Below are positions 17,252 to 24,533 of a DNA stretch of 40,128 bases, piece by piece (position 1 is the stretch's first letter; each line of letters begins with the position of its first letter). This DNA is from Desulfosporosinus sp. BRH_c37 (lineage in GTDB: Bacteria; Bacillota; Desulfitobacteriia; Desulfitobacteriales; Desulfitobacteriaceae): contig LOEW01000133.1 in the NCBI GenBank assembly GCA_001516045.1, positions 1-40,128 on the forward strand, in the 5' to 3' direction. The position numbers and the translations under genes were made by a program. Under the pieces are notes generated by a model. The model was not told the DNA's origin. It saw only the letters and a list, made by a program, of their open reading frames with translations, and ran no database searches.

Positions 17252-17509
17252 ATGAACACCTATCGTCCAACCCAATCTTCAAACTATTGGATGGTTGCAC
17301 TCAAACTTCTCGTACTTGTACTTGGTCTTTATATCTCTGCTTTAGTCTTAGGCAAAATTTTTACGTGGGTGTTTACCATTACCTTCTTCTTGATACGTTT
17401 TATTGTTTTTTTTGGTGTCTCTTTTATTGTCCTCCATTTTTTTCTTAAGTTATTGTTTAAAATTGATTTGCTCCAGTTTGTGATAGGTAAACGTTTTACT
17501 CTACGCTAG
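17252..17509 (+). CDS. small membrane protein, unknown function
   Basis: An 85-residue protein with two or three hydrophobic segments: residues about 14-35 (LKLLVLVLGLYISALVLGK), 38-58, and 55-70 (FFGVSFIVLHFFLKLL). The N terminus is polar and the C terminus ends in a short basic tail, KRFTLR. AGGGAG is present before the ATG with a rather long 12-base spacer. A convincing terminator follows 100 bases downstream. I do not recognise the family. It reads divergently from the TPR gene. Confidence 0.7.
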   Translation: MNTYRPTQSSNYWMVALKLLVLVLGLYISALVLGKIFTWVFTITFFLIRFIVFFGVSFIVLHFFLKLLFKIDLLQFVIGKRFTLR

Positions 17510-17608
17510 ATAGAACCTAACCTTGAAGGATAATCATGAATTGCCCTTACCACAATTCCATAGCTTGCTTTACAGAACCTTGGAAACTAATTGTATTGAA
17601 TATTTAAA

Positions 17609-17637
17609 TTTAACGCCATAAAAGGGCGTTTTTTTAT
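17609..17637 (+). terminator. terminator after the small membrane gene
   Basis: AACGCC pairs with GGCGTT around a short loop, followed by a run of T (GTTTTTTTATTTT). It closes the 17252-17509 unit before the deacetylase gene. Confidence 0.8.
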
Positions 17638-17695
17638 TTTACATCTCATGATCTGGCCTTCGTACGAATATCTTTTAGCGAGGGAGGAATGACAA

Positions 17696-18487
17696 ATGCG
17701 AATTATTATTTTTAAACGTCCATCGGTGCGAAATATTGTCCTTTGGGGAATCCTATTATTCGTCTTAATCGCTTACCGTGAGAATGCCACATCAGTATTT
17801 TCCGGAAAATTGAAACCGATATACTCGGCAACCGTAAACACCCCAGCGATCGGACTGACCTTTGATATCAGTTGGGGAGAAAAAACGGCAGAACCAATCC
17901 TTGATATTCTTAAACAGGAAGGCATTCATGCCACGTTTTTTCTTTCTAGTCCTTGGGCAGATAAACATCAAGAATTGGTGCAAAGAATGGTGCTTGAAGG
18001 TCATGAAATCGGTTCGCATGGCAATCGGCATATCGATCTCAATACCTTGGGAGCCCTCGAAATTGAGAATGAGATCTCCACTTCCCAACAAGTCCTGGAA
18101 CAGATAACCGGTCGTTCAGTCCGTTTAATCCGTACACCCAACGGTGCTTATAATAATAAGGTTATCTCAACAGCACATAAATTAGGATACCGAGTGATCC
18201 AATGGAGTGTAGATTCTCTGGACTGGAAACGGCCCGGCCCAAGTGCTGTTATCAATAACGTACTTAACGGGATACGTGCAGGAGGTGGGGCTAAGGCTGG
18301 GGACATTATTCTATTTCATGCCTCTGACTCTGCACCCGACACCATTCAGGCCTTGCCAACAGTTATTCAAAGTCTGAGGAGCAAAGGGTACAGCCTAATC
18401 CCGATCGGCCAGTTGCTTGAAAAGGCAAGCAGTACTTGGCCACCTGAAAGTAATCTGAAGGAAGAATCTATCACACCTGCCCAATGA
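17696..18487 (+). CDS. pdaB: PdaB-like polysaccharide deacetylase
   Basis: Carbohydrate esterase family 4 (NodB) enzyme that removes acetyl groups from cell-wall glycans. A single N-terminal membrane anchor (about residues 12-26) places the domain outside the membrane. The catalytic domain starts with TFDISWG (D57), the form seen in sporulation PdaB rather than the usual TFDDG, followed by the metal-binding SHGNRH (H108, H112), the RTPNGAYN loop and ILFHASDSA near the end. PdaB is needed in Bacillus for spore stability after cortex formation. GGGAGGAATG precedes the ATG. Convergent with the next gene, six bases apart. Symbol is assigned by domain style, so a different family member is possible. 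Confidence 0.85.
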   Translation: MRIIIFKRPSVRNIVLWGILLFVLIAYRENATSVFSGKLKPIYSATVNTPAIGLTFDISWGEKTAEPILDILKQEGIHATFFLSSPWADKHQELVQRMVLEGHEIGSHGNRHIDLNTLGALEIENEISTSQQVLEQITGRSVRLIRTPNGAYNNKVISTAHKLGYRVIQWSVDSLDWKRPGPSAVINNVLNGIRAGGGAKAGDIILFHASDSAPDTIQALPTVIQSLRSKGYSLIPIGQLLEKASSTWPPESNLKEESITPAQ

Positions 18488-18493
18488 CAATCA

Positions 18494-19498
18494 CTATTCT
18501 GCATTGTTAACTACAATTACACGCAAGACTCGATCCGCATTTTGTCGTTCTATTACCTGATCAAGTGATTTTTGGGCATCTGCTTTCAACCCACCTTCCA
18601 GCCCACTTTTCAGTGCTCGTTCAAGCAAAGACTTACCTTCTTGCAGTTGTCCTCTACTTAAAGCATTAATCCCATTTACATAGTTGATACAGGCATCTCC
18701 TTGGGGCAGCTTTTTTAGTGCGGAAAGGCTATCAGACAACTCCTGCGTATTGTTTTCATGAATTGCAAGTACACCCTTTTTTGTCTCAAACATCGTATTC
18801 TTAGGATACCAAGTTTGAGTCATGATTATTCGGCTAAACTCCTGCGCTTTTGCCCATTGTCCTTCCACTATGGCTATGTCGAAAGCCACTGATAGGCAGG
18901 CCGGATTATTTGGTTCTAAATTCTGTGCTGCTTCGAGCTCAGTCTGAGTTACTTGATGATCGCCCATGATCAGCGCTGCTTGAGCCAGTGTCAAATGCCT
19001 CAACACTTGCGCATGCTTGGGCATGGTTTTCCAATCCGTTTCCGCTTCTGCTAATATTCGACTTGACTCCTCTATATCCCCTTTGGCCATTGTTATCAAT
19101 CCCTGCCCCAATTGAGTTAACGGTGTCTTATCCAGTAAAGTTAAGACATTCTGAGCTTCAGTTAACTTCCCTTTTTGCAAGTTGAGCAAAAACAACCAGA
19201 ATTGATGTTTTTCGTCTTGATATATGGCTAATTTAGACTCTAAGTCCTCCCCCCCCACATTTAGTTCAAGCCATAATGCTGCATCTTTTATTGTTTCCAG
19301 TTTATTAAATAAGCCCCCATGCATTTCCCACCACTGCAGTTCCTCTTTCACCCTTGGAACGTCATATACACCTTCCGCTTGTCTTAACCGATTCATTCTC
19401 CATACAAAAGGCGAAATGAGTATTGAAATTATCAAAAATGCGAGCAGGAACGTGATCTTTCGACGTCTCCGAAGATTAGGTCTGCGCCGGTTTAACAA
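18494..19498 (-). CDS. membrane-anchored helical-repeat (TPR-like) protein, unknown
   Basis: A 334-residue protein with a very basic N terminus (MLNRRRPNLRRRRK) followed by one membrane segment (residues about 15-33, ITFLLAFLIISILISPFVW), so the repeat body faces outward. The body has TPR-like helices, for example LTLAQAALIMGDHQVTQTEL and YVNGINALSRGQLQEGKSLL. The start is TTG, six bases after GAGGG. No known family was recognised and it has no neighbour that hints at a role beyond the convergent pdaB-like gene and the YitT gene upstream on the same strand. Confidence 0.75.
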   Translation of the reverse strand: MLNRRRPNLRRRRKITFLLAFLIISILISPFVWRMNRLRQAEGVYDVPRVKEELQWWEMHGGLFNKLETIKDAALWLELNVGGEDLESKLAIYQDEKHQFWLFLLNLQKGKLTEAQNVLTLLDKTPLTQLGQGLITMAKGDIEESSRILAEAETDWKTMPKHAQVLRHLTLAQAALIMGDHQVTQTELEAAQNLEPNNPACLSVAFDIAIVEGQWAKAQEFSRIIMTQTWYPKNTMFETKKGVLAIHENNTQELSDSLSALKKLPQGDACINYVNGINALSRGQLQEGKSLLERALKSGLEGGLKADAQKSLDQVIERQNADRVLRVIVVNNAE

Positions 19499-19593
19499 TA
19501 CTATCCCTCGTTCCTATCCTATCCTTAAACATTTTTACAGAGGGTATCTTTTGATACTTTGTCTAAAATGATTTTATTTGGCGGTAAAGAGAC

Positions 19594-20493
19594 TCAATGT
19601 CCTTTCCATGATGAAAAGCCTTCCCCAACAACTTCAGGTATTTCAGAAATTGCCATGAAAGCCTGTGGGTCTTGCTCCCGTACGATTTCTTTGATTTGGG
19701 ACAATTCTGTGCGGTTTATTACACAATATACTACTTGTTTTGCCTCTCCTGAAAAAGCCCCAGTCGCCTGAAAAAGTGTAACACCTCGTTCAAGCTTCGA
19801 CATGATTTCATCAGCAAGTCTCTGAGGGTGCGAAGTTACCACCATGATTGACTTGGAATGACTCAAACCTTCCTGTACAAGATCAATGACTTTGGTTGCG
19901 ATAAACATATAGATCATTGCATACATGGCCATCTCGGGTCGAAATAAAATTGCTACCCCAAGAAAAATAAGCGCATCAATACCCAGCAATATTTGACCTA
20001 CACTTAAGGGGGTTGTTCTAGCAAACAAGACAGCTAAAATGTCTGTGCCACCAAGTGAACCTCTGGAACGAAATATTATACCCATCCCGATTCCCGTAAG
20101 GACCCCTCCTGATATAGCGGCGAGCAAAGTATCATGAGTCAATACCGGAAGGTGCGCAGTCAAAGAAAGCGCGGCAGAGAGTACACCAACACCCATAATA
20201 CTAAAAATTAAGAAGTTTTTTCCCACCATTCGAAGGCCCAGAATGAAAAGTGGAAGATTCAGTAATAGGACAACCCAACTCACTGGCCAATGAAATAAGT
20301 AATGCAAGATAATAGCGATTCCTGTAACCCCACCATCAGCAATTTGGTTGGGAATAATCAATGTATTGATACTCGCACTTACTATACTTGCTCCTATTAC
20401 TATCCCAACAAAGTGTTTCAACAATTGTAAAGTGAAAAAAGCCCGTATTCGTCTCCAGTTCAATAAAATCCCCCGTTCAATCTTTGTCGACAA
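19594..20493 (-). CDS. YitT-family membrane protein
   Basis: A 299-residue protein with the two parts of the YitT family. A DUF161 membrane region of about five hydrophobic segments (residues about 25-210) contains IIPNQIADGGVTGIAIIL and SRGSLGGTDILAV. A cytosolic C-terminal DUF2179 domain follows, with SIMVVTSHPQRLADEIM and LERGVTLFQATGAFSGE. Substrate and function of the family are not settled. The start is TTG, eight bases after AAGGA. An upstream palindrome or promoter could not be assigned. Confidence 0.92.
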   Translation of the reverse strand: MSTKIERGILLNWRRIRAFFTLQLLKHFVGIVIGASIVSASINTLIIPNQIADGGVTGIAIILHYLFHWPVSWVVLLLNLPLFILGLRMVGKNFLIFSIMGVGVLSAALSLTAHLPVLTHDTLLAAISGGVLTGIGMGIIFRSRGSLGGTDILAVLFARTTPLSVGQILLGIDALIFLGVAILFRPEMAMYAMIYMFIATKVIDLVQEGLSHSKSIMVVTSHPQRLADEIMSKLERGVTLFQATGAFSGEAKQVVYCVINRTELSQIKEIVREQDPQAFMAISEIPEVVGEGFSSWKGH

Positions 20494-20642
20494 GTTGTAT
20501 ATCCTTCGTTGAATTATACTTCAGAGTCACCAAAGAGACAACTTTTAAGCCTGTTCCAGGCATTCGTCCATTTTTGAGACTCACACTTCTATAAATGGGA
20601 GTAGGAATCACTTGTCATCTATTCATAAAGGGCGGATAATGC

Positions 20643-20671
20643 TTGACAAAATACTCATAATTGAGTAAAGT
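20643..20671 (+). promoter_or_regulatory. promoter of the tRNA-Arg gene
   Basis: TTGACA (20643-20648) is a perfect -35 hexamer, followed after 17 bases by TAAAGT (20666-20671, four of six matches to TATAAT). It lies 20 bases before the mature tRNA start. Confidence 0.7.
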
Positions 20672-20690
20672 TATAAAGGTCCCTTAGCAA

Positions 20691-20766
20691 GCGCTCGTAG
20701 CTCAGTGGATAGAGTGACGGTTTCCGAAGCCGGAGGTCGCAGGTTCAAATCCCGCCGGGCGCACCA
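20691..20766 (+). tRNA. tRNA-Arg (anticodon CCG)
   Basis: Folds as a 76-base cloverleaf including encoded CCA (20764-20766). Acceptor GCGCTCG pairs with CGGGCGC with one T-G wobble; the anticodon CCG (20724-20726) in loop TTCCGAA reads CGG. Two stem pairs are broken: position 27 A opposite 43 G in the anticodon stem and position 51 A opposite 63 C in the T stem; 31-39 and 10-25 are wobbles. A consensus promoter supports expression. It stands alone, not in a tRNA cluster. It may be weak or slightly decayed but is likely functional. Confidence 0.92.
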
Positions 20767-20857
20767 ATATGTTATTTAAGCCACAACTATGTTGTGCCTT
20801 TGTTATTGCGAATCCAATTTCCCGAAATTTATTTCTAATAACTGGTTTTCCATATAT

Positions 20858-20887
20858 GAGGGTTGGTAAATTGATTTACCAACCCTC
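20858..20887. repeat. 13-base-pair inverted repeat downstream of tRNA-Arg
   Basis: GAGGGTTGGTAAA (20858-20870) and its exact complement (20875-20887) flank a 4-base loop. No T-run follows on either strand, so it may be a protein site, a processing signal or a weak terminator for tmk (minus) or the tRNA (plus). Confidence 0.7.
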
Positions 20888-20985
20888 TACCTATTCTATT
20901 AACATAGAGAATAGCGATACATTGGCCATTCCCGATATCCTTAAATTCAGGATCTTGTTCCGCATTATCCTTTCGATTCATCGAC

Positions 20986-21672
20986 TTAAAGATCAATTCT
21001 TGATAACTCGTCTATGACAAGCTTATACACTTCTTCATGGATTTCTTCGATCGTTTTCAGGGAACTATTACTACTACACATAACCTTATGCCAGTTATAT
21101 TTACTCGCAATCCGATTTGCGTTGTTATACGATTTTATTAGATATTGTTTATCCGCCTCATGAATATCTTGTCGCACATCAAATGCCTTACTAGCTCTTT
21201 TAGATATAAGTCCAAAGCTAAATTGTGGAGGCATATCTAGGAAGATTACATAATCTGGGACAGGTAGCCCAAAAATATTATATTCAAAATCATATAACCA
21301 ATCAATAAATTTTGTTCTCTCTGAGTCTCCATCAATTTTTGCAGCTTGGTGAACCATATTAGAGGTAGTATAACGATCCGCAAGAATAATACCACCTTCT
21401 TGATAAAACGCTTCCCACTCTTTCTTAAAAGAAGCATATCGATCTACTGCATAAAATGATGAAGCAATATACGGACTTATAGTGTCTGGGTCTGTTCCAA
21501 ACTCTCCATTTAGATACATTTTTACTAAAGCAGATGATTCGCTCGCATAATTCGGGAACTCTATTTTCTTTACCTTAAACTTCTCGAGCAATAATCTTTG
21601 AAATAGTTTTTCGGTTTGCGTAGCTTTTCCACTGCCATCGCCAGCCTCGATAATAATGAGTTTTCCTTTCAT
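20986..21672 (-). CDS. tmk: thymidylate kinase-like (dTMP kinase family) protein
   Basis: A 228-residue P-loop nucleotide kinase of the dTMP kinase family, phosphorylating dTMP to dTDP by family analogy. The P-loop reads EAGDGSGKATQTEKL, with GKATQ replacing the usual GKTTQ. It then shows a NYASESSALVKMYL substrate region, the DRY motif in ILADRYTTSNMVHQ, the FLDMPP strand, and a basic LID-like segment after it (LISKRASKAF). This divergent form is seen as a second dTMP kinase in some clostridia and is AT-rich relative to its neighbours. GATGAGGAAG precedes the ATG. It lies 220 bases past tRNA-Arg on the opposite strand; acquisition by transfer is possible but not shown. Confidence 0.85.
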   Translation of the reverse strand: MKGKLIIIEAGDGSGKATQTEKLFQRLLLEKFKVKKIEFPNYASESSALVKMYLNGEFGTDPDTISPYIASSFYAVDRYASFKKEWEAFYQEGGIILADRYTTSNMVHQAAKIDGDSERTKFIDWLYDFEYNIFGLPVPDYVIFLDMPPQFSFGLISKRASKAFDVRQDIHEADKQYLIKSYNNANRIASKYNWHKVMCSSNSSLKTIEEIHEEVYKLVIDELSRIDL

Positions 21673-21861
21673 CTATCTTCCTCATCTCAAAATAACTATT
21701 TTTAGATTTATATACAGTTATTTATTTCCCTTAGCCTTTCAAGTATACTTCATACAATTGTAACACTTTCTTTATGGATGGCAAACCTATTCAGCGTTGA
21801 AGTGCTGACTTATGGCAGGTATTAATATTAACCCCTAATCCTTTTTGGACGTAAAAGAAAC

Positions 21862-21879
21862 GCCCTTAAGGCGTTACTG
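21862..21879 (-). terminator. short terminator overlapping the stop of the 118-residue gene
   Basis: AACGCC pairs with GGCGTT around a small loop; on the minus strand it runs into TTTCTTTTAC. It overlaps the stop codon of the gene at 21874-22230. Confidence 0.6.
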
Positions 21880-22230
21880 AACTAAGTATTTTTCGAAGTC
21901 AACAGAATGAAGATGCCCAGCCAATTCCTCAAGAAGAATTATTAGGAGTAGTGTCTGATCAATACATTGATCAATTAAGGCTAAACGCTCAATAAGTTGT
22001 TCAATTTCTTGCCCCTTAACATTGGGGTTCTCAAACAAGAAATTTAGATTAGAATTTAGGTGTTTTAGTAAGGTCAACTTTGGTTGAATATCCTCTTTAA
22101 CACGATCGCCCCCTAGTCGTTCTGGTAAAGGTGATCGGCAATTGTTGCCACAACTGCCGATCCGAACATAGTACACAGCGTATCCTACAAGGGTGGCTCG
22201 GTTCAGCCGAATGTTTGCTGAAAAAACCAA
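21874..22230 (-). CDS. small protein of unknown function
   Basis: A 118-residue protein beginning at TTG, which follows GAGGAG by five or six bases. The first 45 residues contain a Cys pair (SCGNNC) and several basic residues; the rest is a strongly helical, Leu/Ile/Glu-rich region (from about 48: IQPKLTLLKHLNSNLNFLFE, then QTLLLIILLEELAGHLH). I recognise no family. A second reading frame covers 22097-22294 but lacks a good start, so this one is preferred. The terminator overlaps its stop. Confidence in it being a gene is moderate. Confidence 0.55.
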   Translation of the reverse strand: MVFSANIRLNRATLVGYAVYYVRIGSCGNNCRSPLPERLGGDRVKEDIQPKLTLLKHLNSNLNFLFENPNVKGQEIEQLIERLALIDQCIDQTLLLIILLEELAGHLHSVDFEKYLVQ

Positions 22231-22408
22231 GTTTTCTCCTCAAAATATTATTACGTCCATCGACCAGATTATTTGGGGGGGAGGCGACAACCATTTTATT
22301 GCTATAATGTATAAATTTAACATATTATAATTTATAGCGTTTATTTCTTTTTTCTTTGGCTTATTTTTCCCTTTTTACAATACTCTTTCAAAAGAAGCCC
22401 CAGACTAA

Positions 22409-22540
22409 TTTTATCTTTGCTAAACCTTTTATCCAAATCGTAAGACTCCCACTTCTACAAGTGGGAGTGATACACCTTATTCTGCTTCGGTGGGGGTAGA
22501 GTCCCCCACCGAAGACTCGATGTTCAACTTTAGTTGAACG
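22409..22540 (+). ncRNA. interspersed hairpin repeat copy B with three consecutive stem-loops
   Basis: The first 64 bases match copy A at 12869-12929. Three perfect hairpins follow in order: ACTCCCACTT with AAGTGGGAGT (10 pairs, about 22446-22469), CTTCGGTGGGG with CCCCACCGAAG (11 pairs, about 22484-22513), and GTTCAACT with AGTTGAAC (8 pairs, about 22522-22539), then GAGTTCAC. A terminator-like hairpin follows at 22614. Such a layout is that of a structured RNA or of the right end of an IS200/IS605-type element, where the TnpB guide RNA sits. There is no tnpB. Function and transcription are inferred, not shown. Confidence 0.45.
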
Positions 22541-22613
22541 AGTTCACTACGCTTGGCAGTAGATCCAACCAGTAAAAACACCCCATATCGGTTAGCGATT
22601 CCAAAAACTTACT

Positions 22614-22640
22614 TAAGGGCATGGATTAAATCCATGCCCT
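22614..22640. terminator. perfect hairpin, terminator-like
   Basis: AAGGGCATGGAT and ATCCATGCCCTT form an 11-12 base-pair stem with a tiny loop. ATTTATA follows on the plus strand and a T-rich stretch lies on the minus strand. It could end a transcript from the element at 22409-22540. Confidence 0.55.
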
Positions 22641-22873
22641 TATTTATAGCGCACATAATTGGTCTATTATGACATTATTATCTCTTATGGGCGGTTAAAG
22701 ATATCTCAACCCATAGTATATAATCGCCAAGACATATTTACCCATTTGTTTATTGTATTTTAGACAACTACCTTGTCAAAATTCACATCTCAACCTTGAA
22801 TTCAAAACATTCAGAAATCGATGGTCATTATATCCTTCCAGTCATGCCCATTAGGGTATGAAGAGAAGTGTTT

Positions 22874-22956
22874 AGCAAACAAAAAGTTGATTGTTTTTAG
22901 TGAATATATGTTTATAGCATCTACAATCAACTTTATGTACATTAAAATAGTTTGCT
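22874..22956. repeat. interrupted long inverted repeat near the 3' end of spo0A
   Basis: Outer arms AGCAAAC (22874-22880) and GTTTGCT (22950-22956); inner arms AAGTTGATTGT (22884-22894) and ACAATCAACTT (22923-22933), 11 perfect pairs around a 28-base loop. It lies 41 bases past the spo0A stop. It has no close T-run, so it is not an obvious terminator; a 3' RNA structure or a relic of a small inverted-repeat element is possible. Confidence 0.6.
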
Positions 22957-22997
22957 GCACTTTAAACTCTGTAACCCTTGTATGAACCTAACCAGAT

Positions 22998-23795
22998 TTA
23001 ACTAACCTTACTCATAACTCTTAATTTATCAGCAAGAAGTGCTATAAATTCGGAGTTCGTGGGTTTTTGGCGCTCAATATTCATAGAATATCCGAAAATA
23101 CGTTTAAGTGTATCTGTATGTCCACGTTCCCAAGCAAGCTCGATTGCGTGACGAATTCCACGTTCAACTCTACTGGGTGCAGTGTCAAACTTTTTCGCGA
23201 TTCCTGGATAAAGCTCCTTGGTTACTGCCCCTAACAAAGAGACATCCTCCACTACCATCAAAATTGCATCTCTAATATACTGATACCCTTTAACATGCGC
23301 AGGAATCCCAATTTGGTGCATCATAGTCGTCACTTCGACGCAAAGGTTAAGAGTACTTCCTGCCGTTGTAACAACTGGAGAAGTTGTCGTAAATTGAGTA
23401 GGGGCGGATGACGGTATATCCTGAGTTAATGCGCGGATCCGTTTGCTGAGAATTTCTAGATCAAATGGTTTTAAAATAAAGTAATCTACACCGAGCATCA
23501 TTGCTTGATGCGTTAGGGATTCCTGTCCGAAAGCAGTTAGCATGATAATTTTGGGACGAATCATTGTTGTCCGAGCATTAATTCTTTCTAAAACCCCTAA
23601 ACCGTCTAAATTTGGCATAACTAAGTCAAGAATAATCAAATCCGGTTCTTGAGTTTGAATAAGCTCCCAGGCTTCTAAACCATTATTTGCAATTCCTACA
23701 ATCATTAAGTCTTCTTGGGCTTGGAGAGAGTTTTGTAGCATTTGACATAAACTCCTGTTATCATCCGCGACAATTATTTTTATTTTTTTACCCAT
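22998..23795 (-). CDS. spo0A: sporulation master regulator Spo0A
   Basis: Response regulator that, when phosphorylated by the sporulation phosphorelay or kinases, switches cells into sporulation by binding 0A boxes. The receiver domain shows VADDNRS (acidic pair), the phosphoacceptor D57 in ILDLVMPNLDG, the conserved MLTAFGQ Thr and FILKPFD Lys. The C-terminal Spo0A domain is intact: HQIGIPAHVKGYQYIRDAI, ELYPGIAKKF, RVERGIRHAIELAWERG and IFGYSMN. The ATG at 23795 gives 265 residues, the family length; the longer frame from 23831 has no ribosome site. AAGGTGG lies upstream with a long spacer. A 0A box and a TATAAT lie 80-100 bases upstream, suggesting autoregulation. Confidence 0.97.
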   Translation of the reverse strand: MGKKIKIIVADDNRSLCQMLQNSLQAQEDLMIVGIANNGLEAWELIQTQEPDLIILDLVMPNLDGLGVLERINARTTMIRPKIIMLTAFGQESLTHQAMMLGVDYFILKPFDLEILSKRIRALTQDIPSSAPTQFTTTSPVVTTAGSTLNLCVEVTTMMHQIGIPAHVKGYQYIRDAILMVVEDVSLLGAVTKELYPGIAKKFDTAPSRVERGIRHAIELAWERGHTDTLKRIFGYSMNIERQKPTNSEFIALLADKLRVMSKVS

Positions 23796-23869
23796 ATTTC
23801 CATCATCCCACCTTAACGTATTCCGGTTCATCTTTATGTTTTTAACGTTAGCATTTTTCCGGTGCTTTT

Positions 23870-23894
23870 ATTATACGTTAGGGTCAATGTCGAA
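23870..23894 (-). promoter_or_regulatory. putative Spo0A-controlled promoter of spo0A
   Basis: The perfect 0A box TGTCGAA is at 23888-23894 (plus strand). The minus strand has a perfect TATAAT at 23875-23870, with the box centred about 28 bases upstream of the expected start. No good -35 hexamer is present at the usual spacing, so the box lies where an activator would replace or overlap it, as at Spo0A-activated sigma-A promoters. Inferred. Confidence 0.6.
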
Positions 23895-23895
23895 A

Positions 23896-24249
23896 TCGTA
23901 AATAATTAGGCAATTGCAAGAAGTTGTTTATCAATCAAGAATGGCTTATACTCAAAGAATTTATGGATATTATTGGTAATTAAATAACGCAAAATCTTCT
24001 AATATTTTCCATACTTAAATATAACACTATTTAATTAACGAATTCTCGTGAACTATATCGAACTTAATCACAACATAGCCAGCTAGCATTATTAAAACCA
24101 TTAGTTGAATGTTTCCATAGGTCTTATAGGCTGCTAAATGAGTTCAAACTCCCAGTCAACCGTAAAAGAAAGTCTCTTTACGATCAACTGTGTATAGACA
24201 GCTTTGACTAGGGTAAAATAACATCTAGATCAGTTAAAGGAGGTACATA
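23896..24249. other. spacer between spo0A promoter and ferredoxin gene
   Basis: No gene is supported. The sequence is AT-rich and holds the ferredoxin leader near 24200-24249, with AAAGGAGGT directly before the start. A TTGAC sequence at about 24204 could be a -35, but I see no matching -10. Nothing else is evident. Confidence 0.4.
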
Positions 24250-24441
24250 ATGTTTGCTACAGTAGACAAAGATGCGTGCATCGGGTGTGGAGCTTGCCCA
24301 GACACCTGTCCTGAAGTCTTCAAAATGGAGGATGACGGGCTTGCGGAAGCTTATAAAAACCCAGTTCCCAGCCAGTTTGAAGAGTCCTCGAAGGAAGCTG
24401 CGGACGGCTGTCCAACTGAGGCCATCCACCTTGAAGAGTAA
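24250..24441 (+). CDS. small [4Fe-4S] ferredoxin
   Basis: A 63-residue electron carrier. The cluster motif CIGCGACPDTC supplies C10, C13, C16 and C20, and C54 in DGCPTEAI is the distal ligand. Five cysteines fit a single-cluster ferredoxin in which the former second cluster is gone; C20 and C54 arrangement must be decided by structure. The protein is acidic. AAAGGAGGT lies six bases before the ATG. It converges on the DUF1858-siroheme gene across a shared terminator, so it might serve as an electron donor to it, which is only inference from position. Confidence 0.95.
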   Translation: MFATVDKDACIGCGACPDTCPEVFKMEDDGLAEAYKNPVPSQFEESSKEAADGCPTEAIHLEE

Positions 24442-24461
24442 GAACGCTTTGCAAAAATGAA

Positions 24462-24508
24462 GAAGGCAGTAAATAGCGGTTGATTGACATTGGCTATTTA
24501 CTGCCTTC
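24462..24508. terminator. bidirectional terminator, ferredoxin and siroheme-protein genes
   Basis: A perfect 16-base-pair stem: 24462-24477 (GAAGGCAGTAAATAGC) with 24493-24508, 15-base loop. A T-rich stretch follows on the minus strand and a T-rich one, with gaps, on the plus strand. Confidence 0.85.
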
Positions 24509-24533
24509 AAGTCTTATTCTGCTTATTATTTCT

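Larger units (their letters stand above)
22231..22997. other. 767-base spacer with structured elements, no gene seen
   Basis: Apart from the repeats listed separately, this holds AT-rich sequence without a supported gene. From left to right: a G-rich patch near 22276, the hairpin repeat copy B with two further hairpins (22429-22540), a terminator-type hairpin (22614-22640), plain AT-rich sequence, and a large interrupted stem-loop (22874-22956) just past the spo0A stop. Confidence 0.6.

Noticed and set aside
20691..21672. Integrated element at tRNA-Arg
   Set aside because: No integrase, no direct repeat of the tRNA 3' end and no phage genes are visible; only the divergent kinase is next to it.
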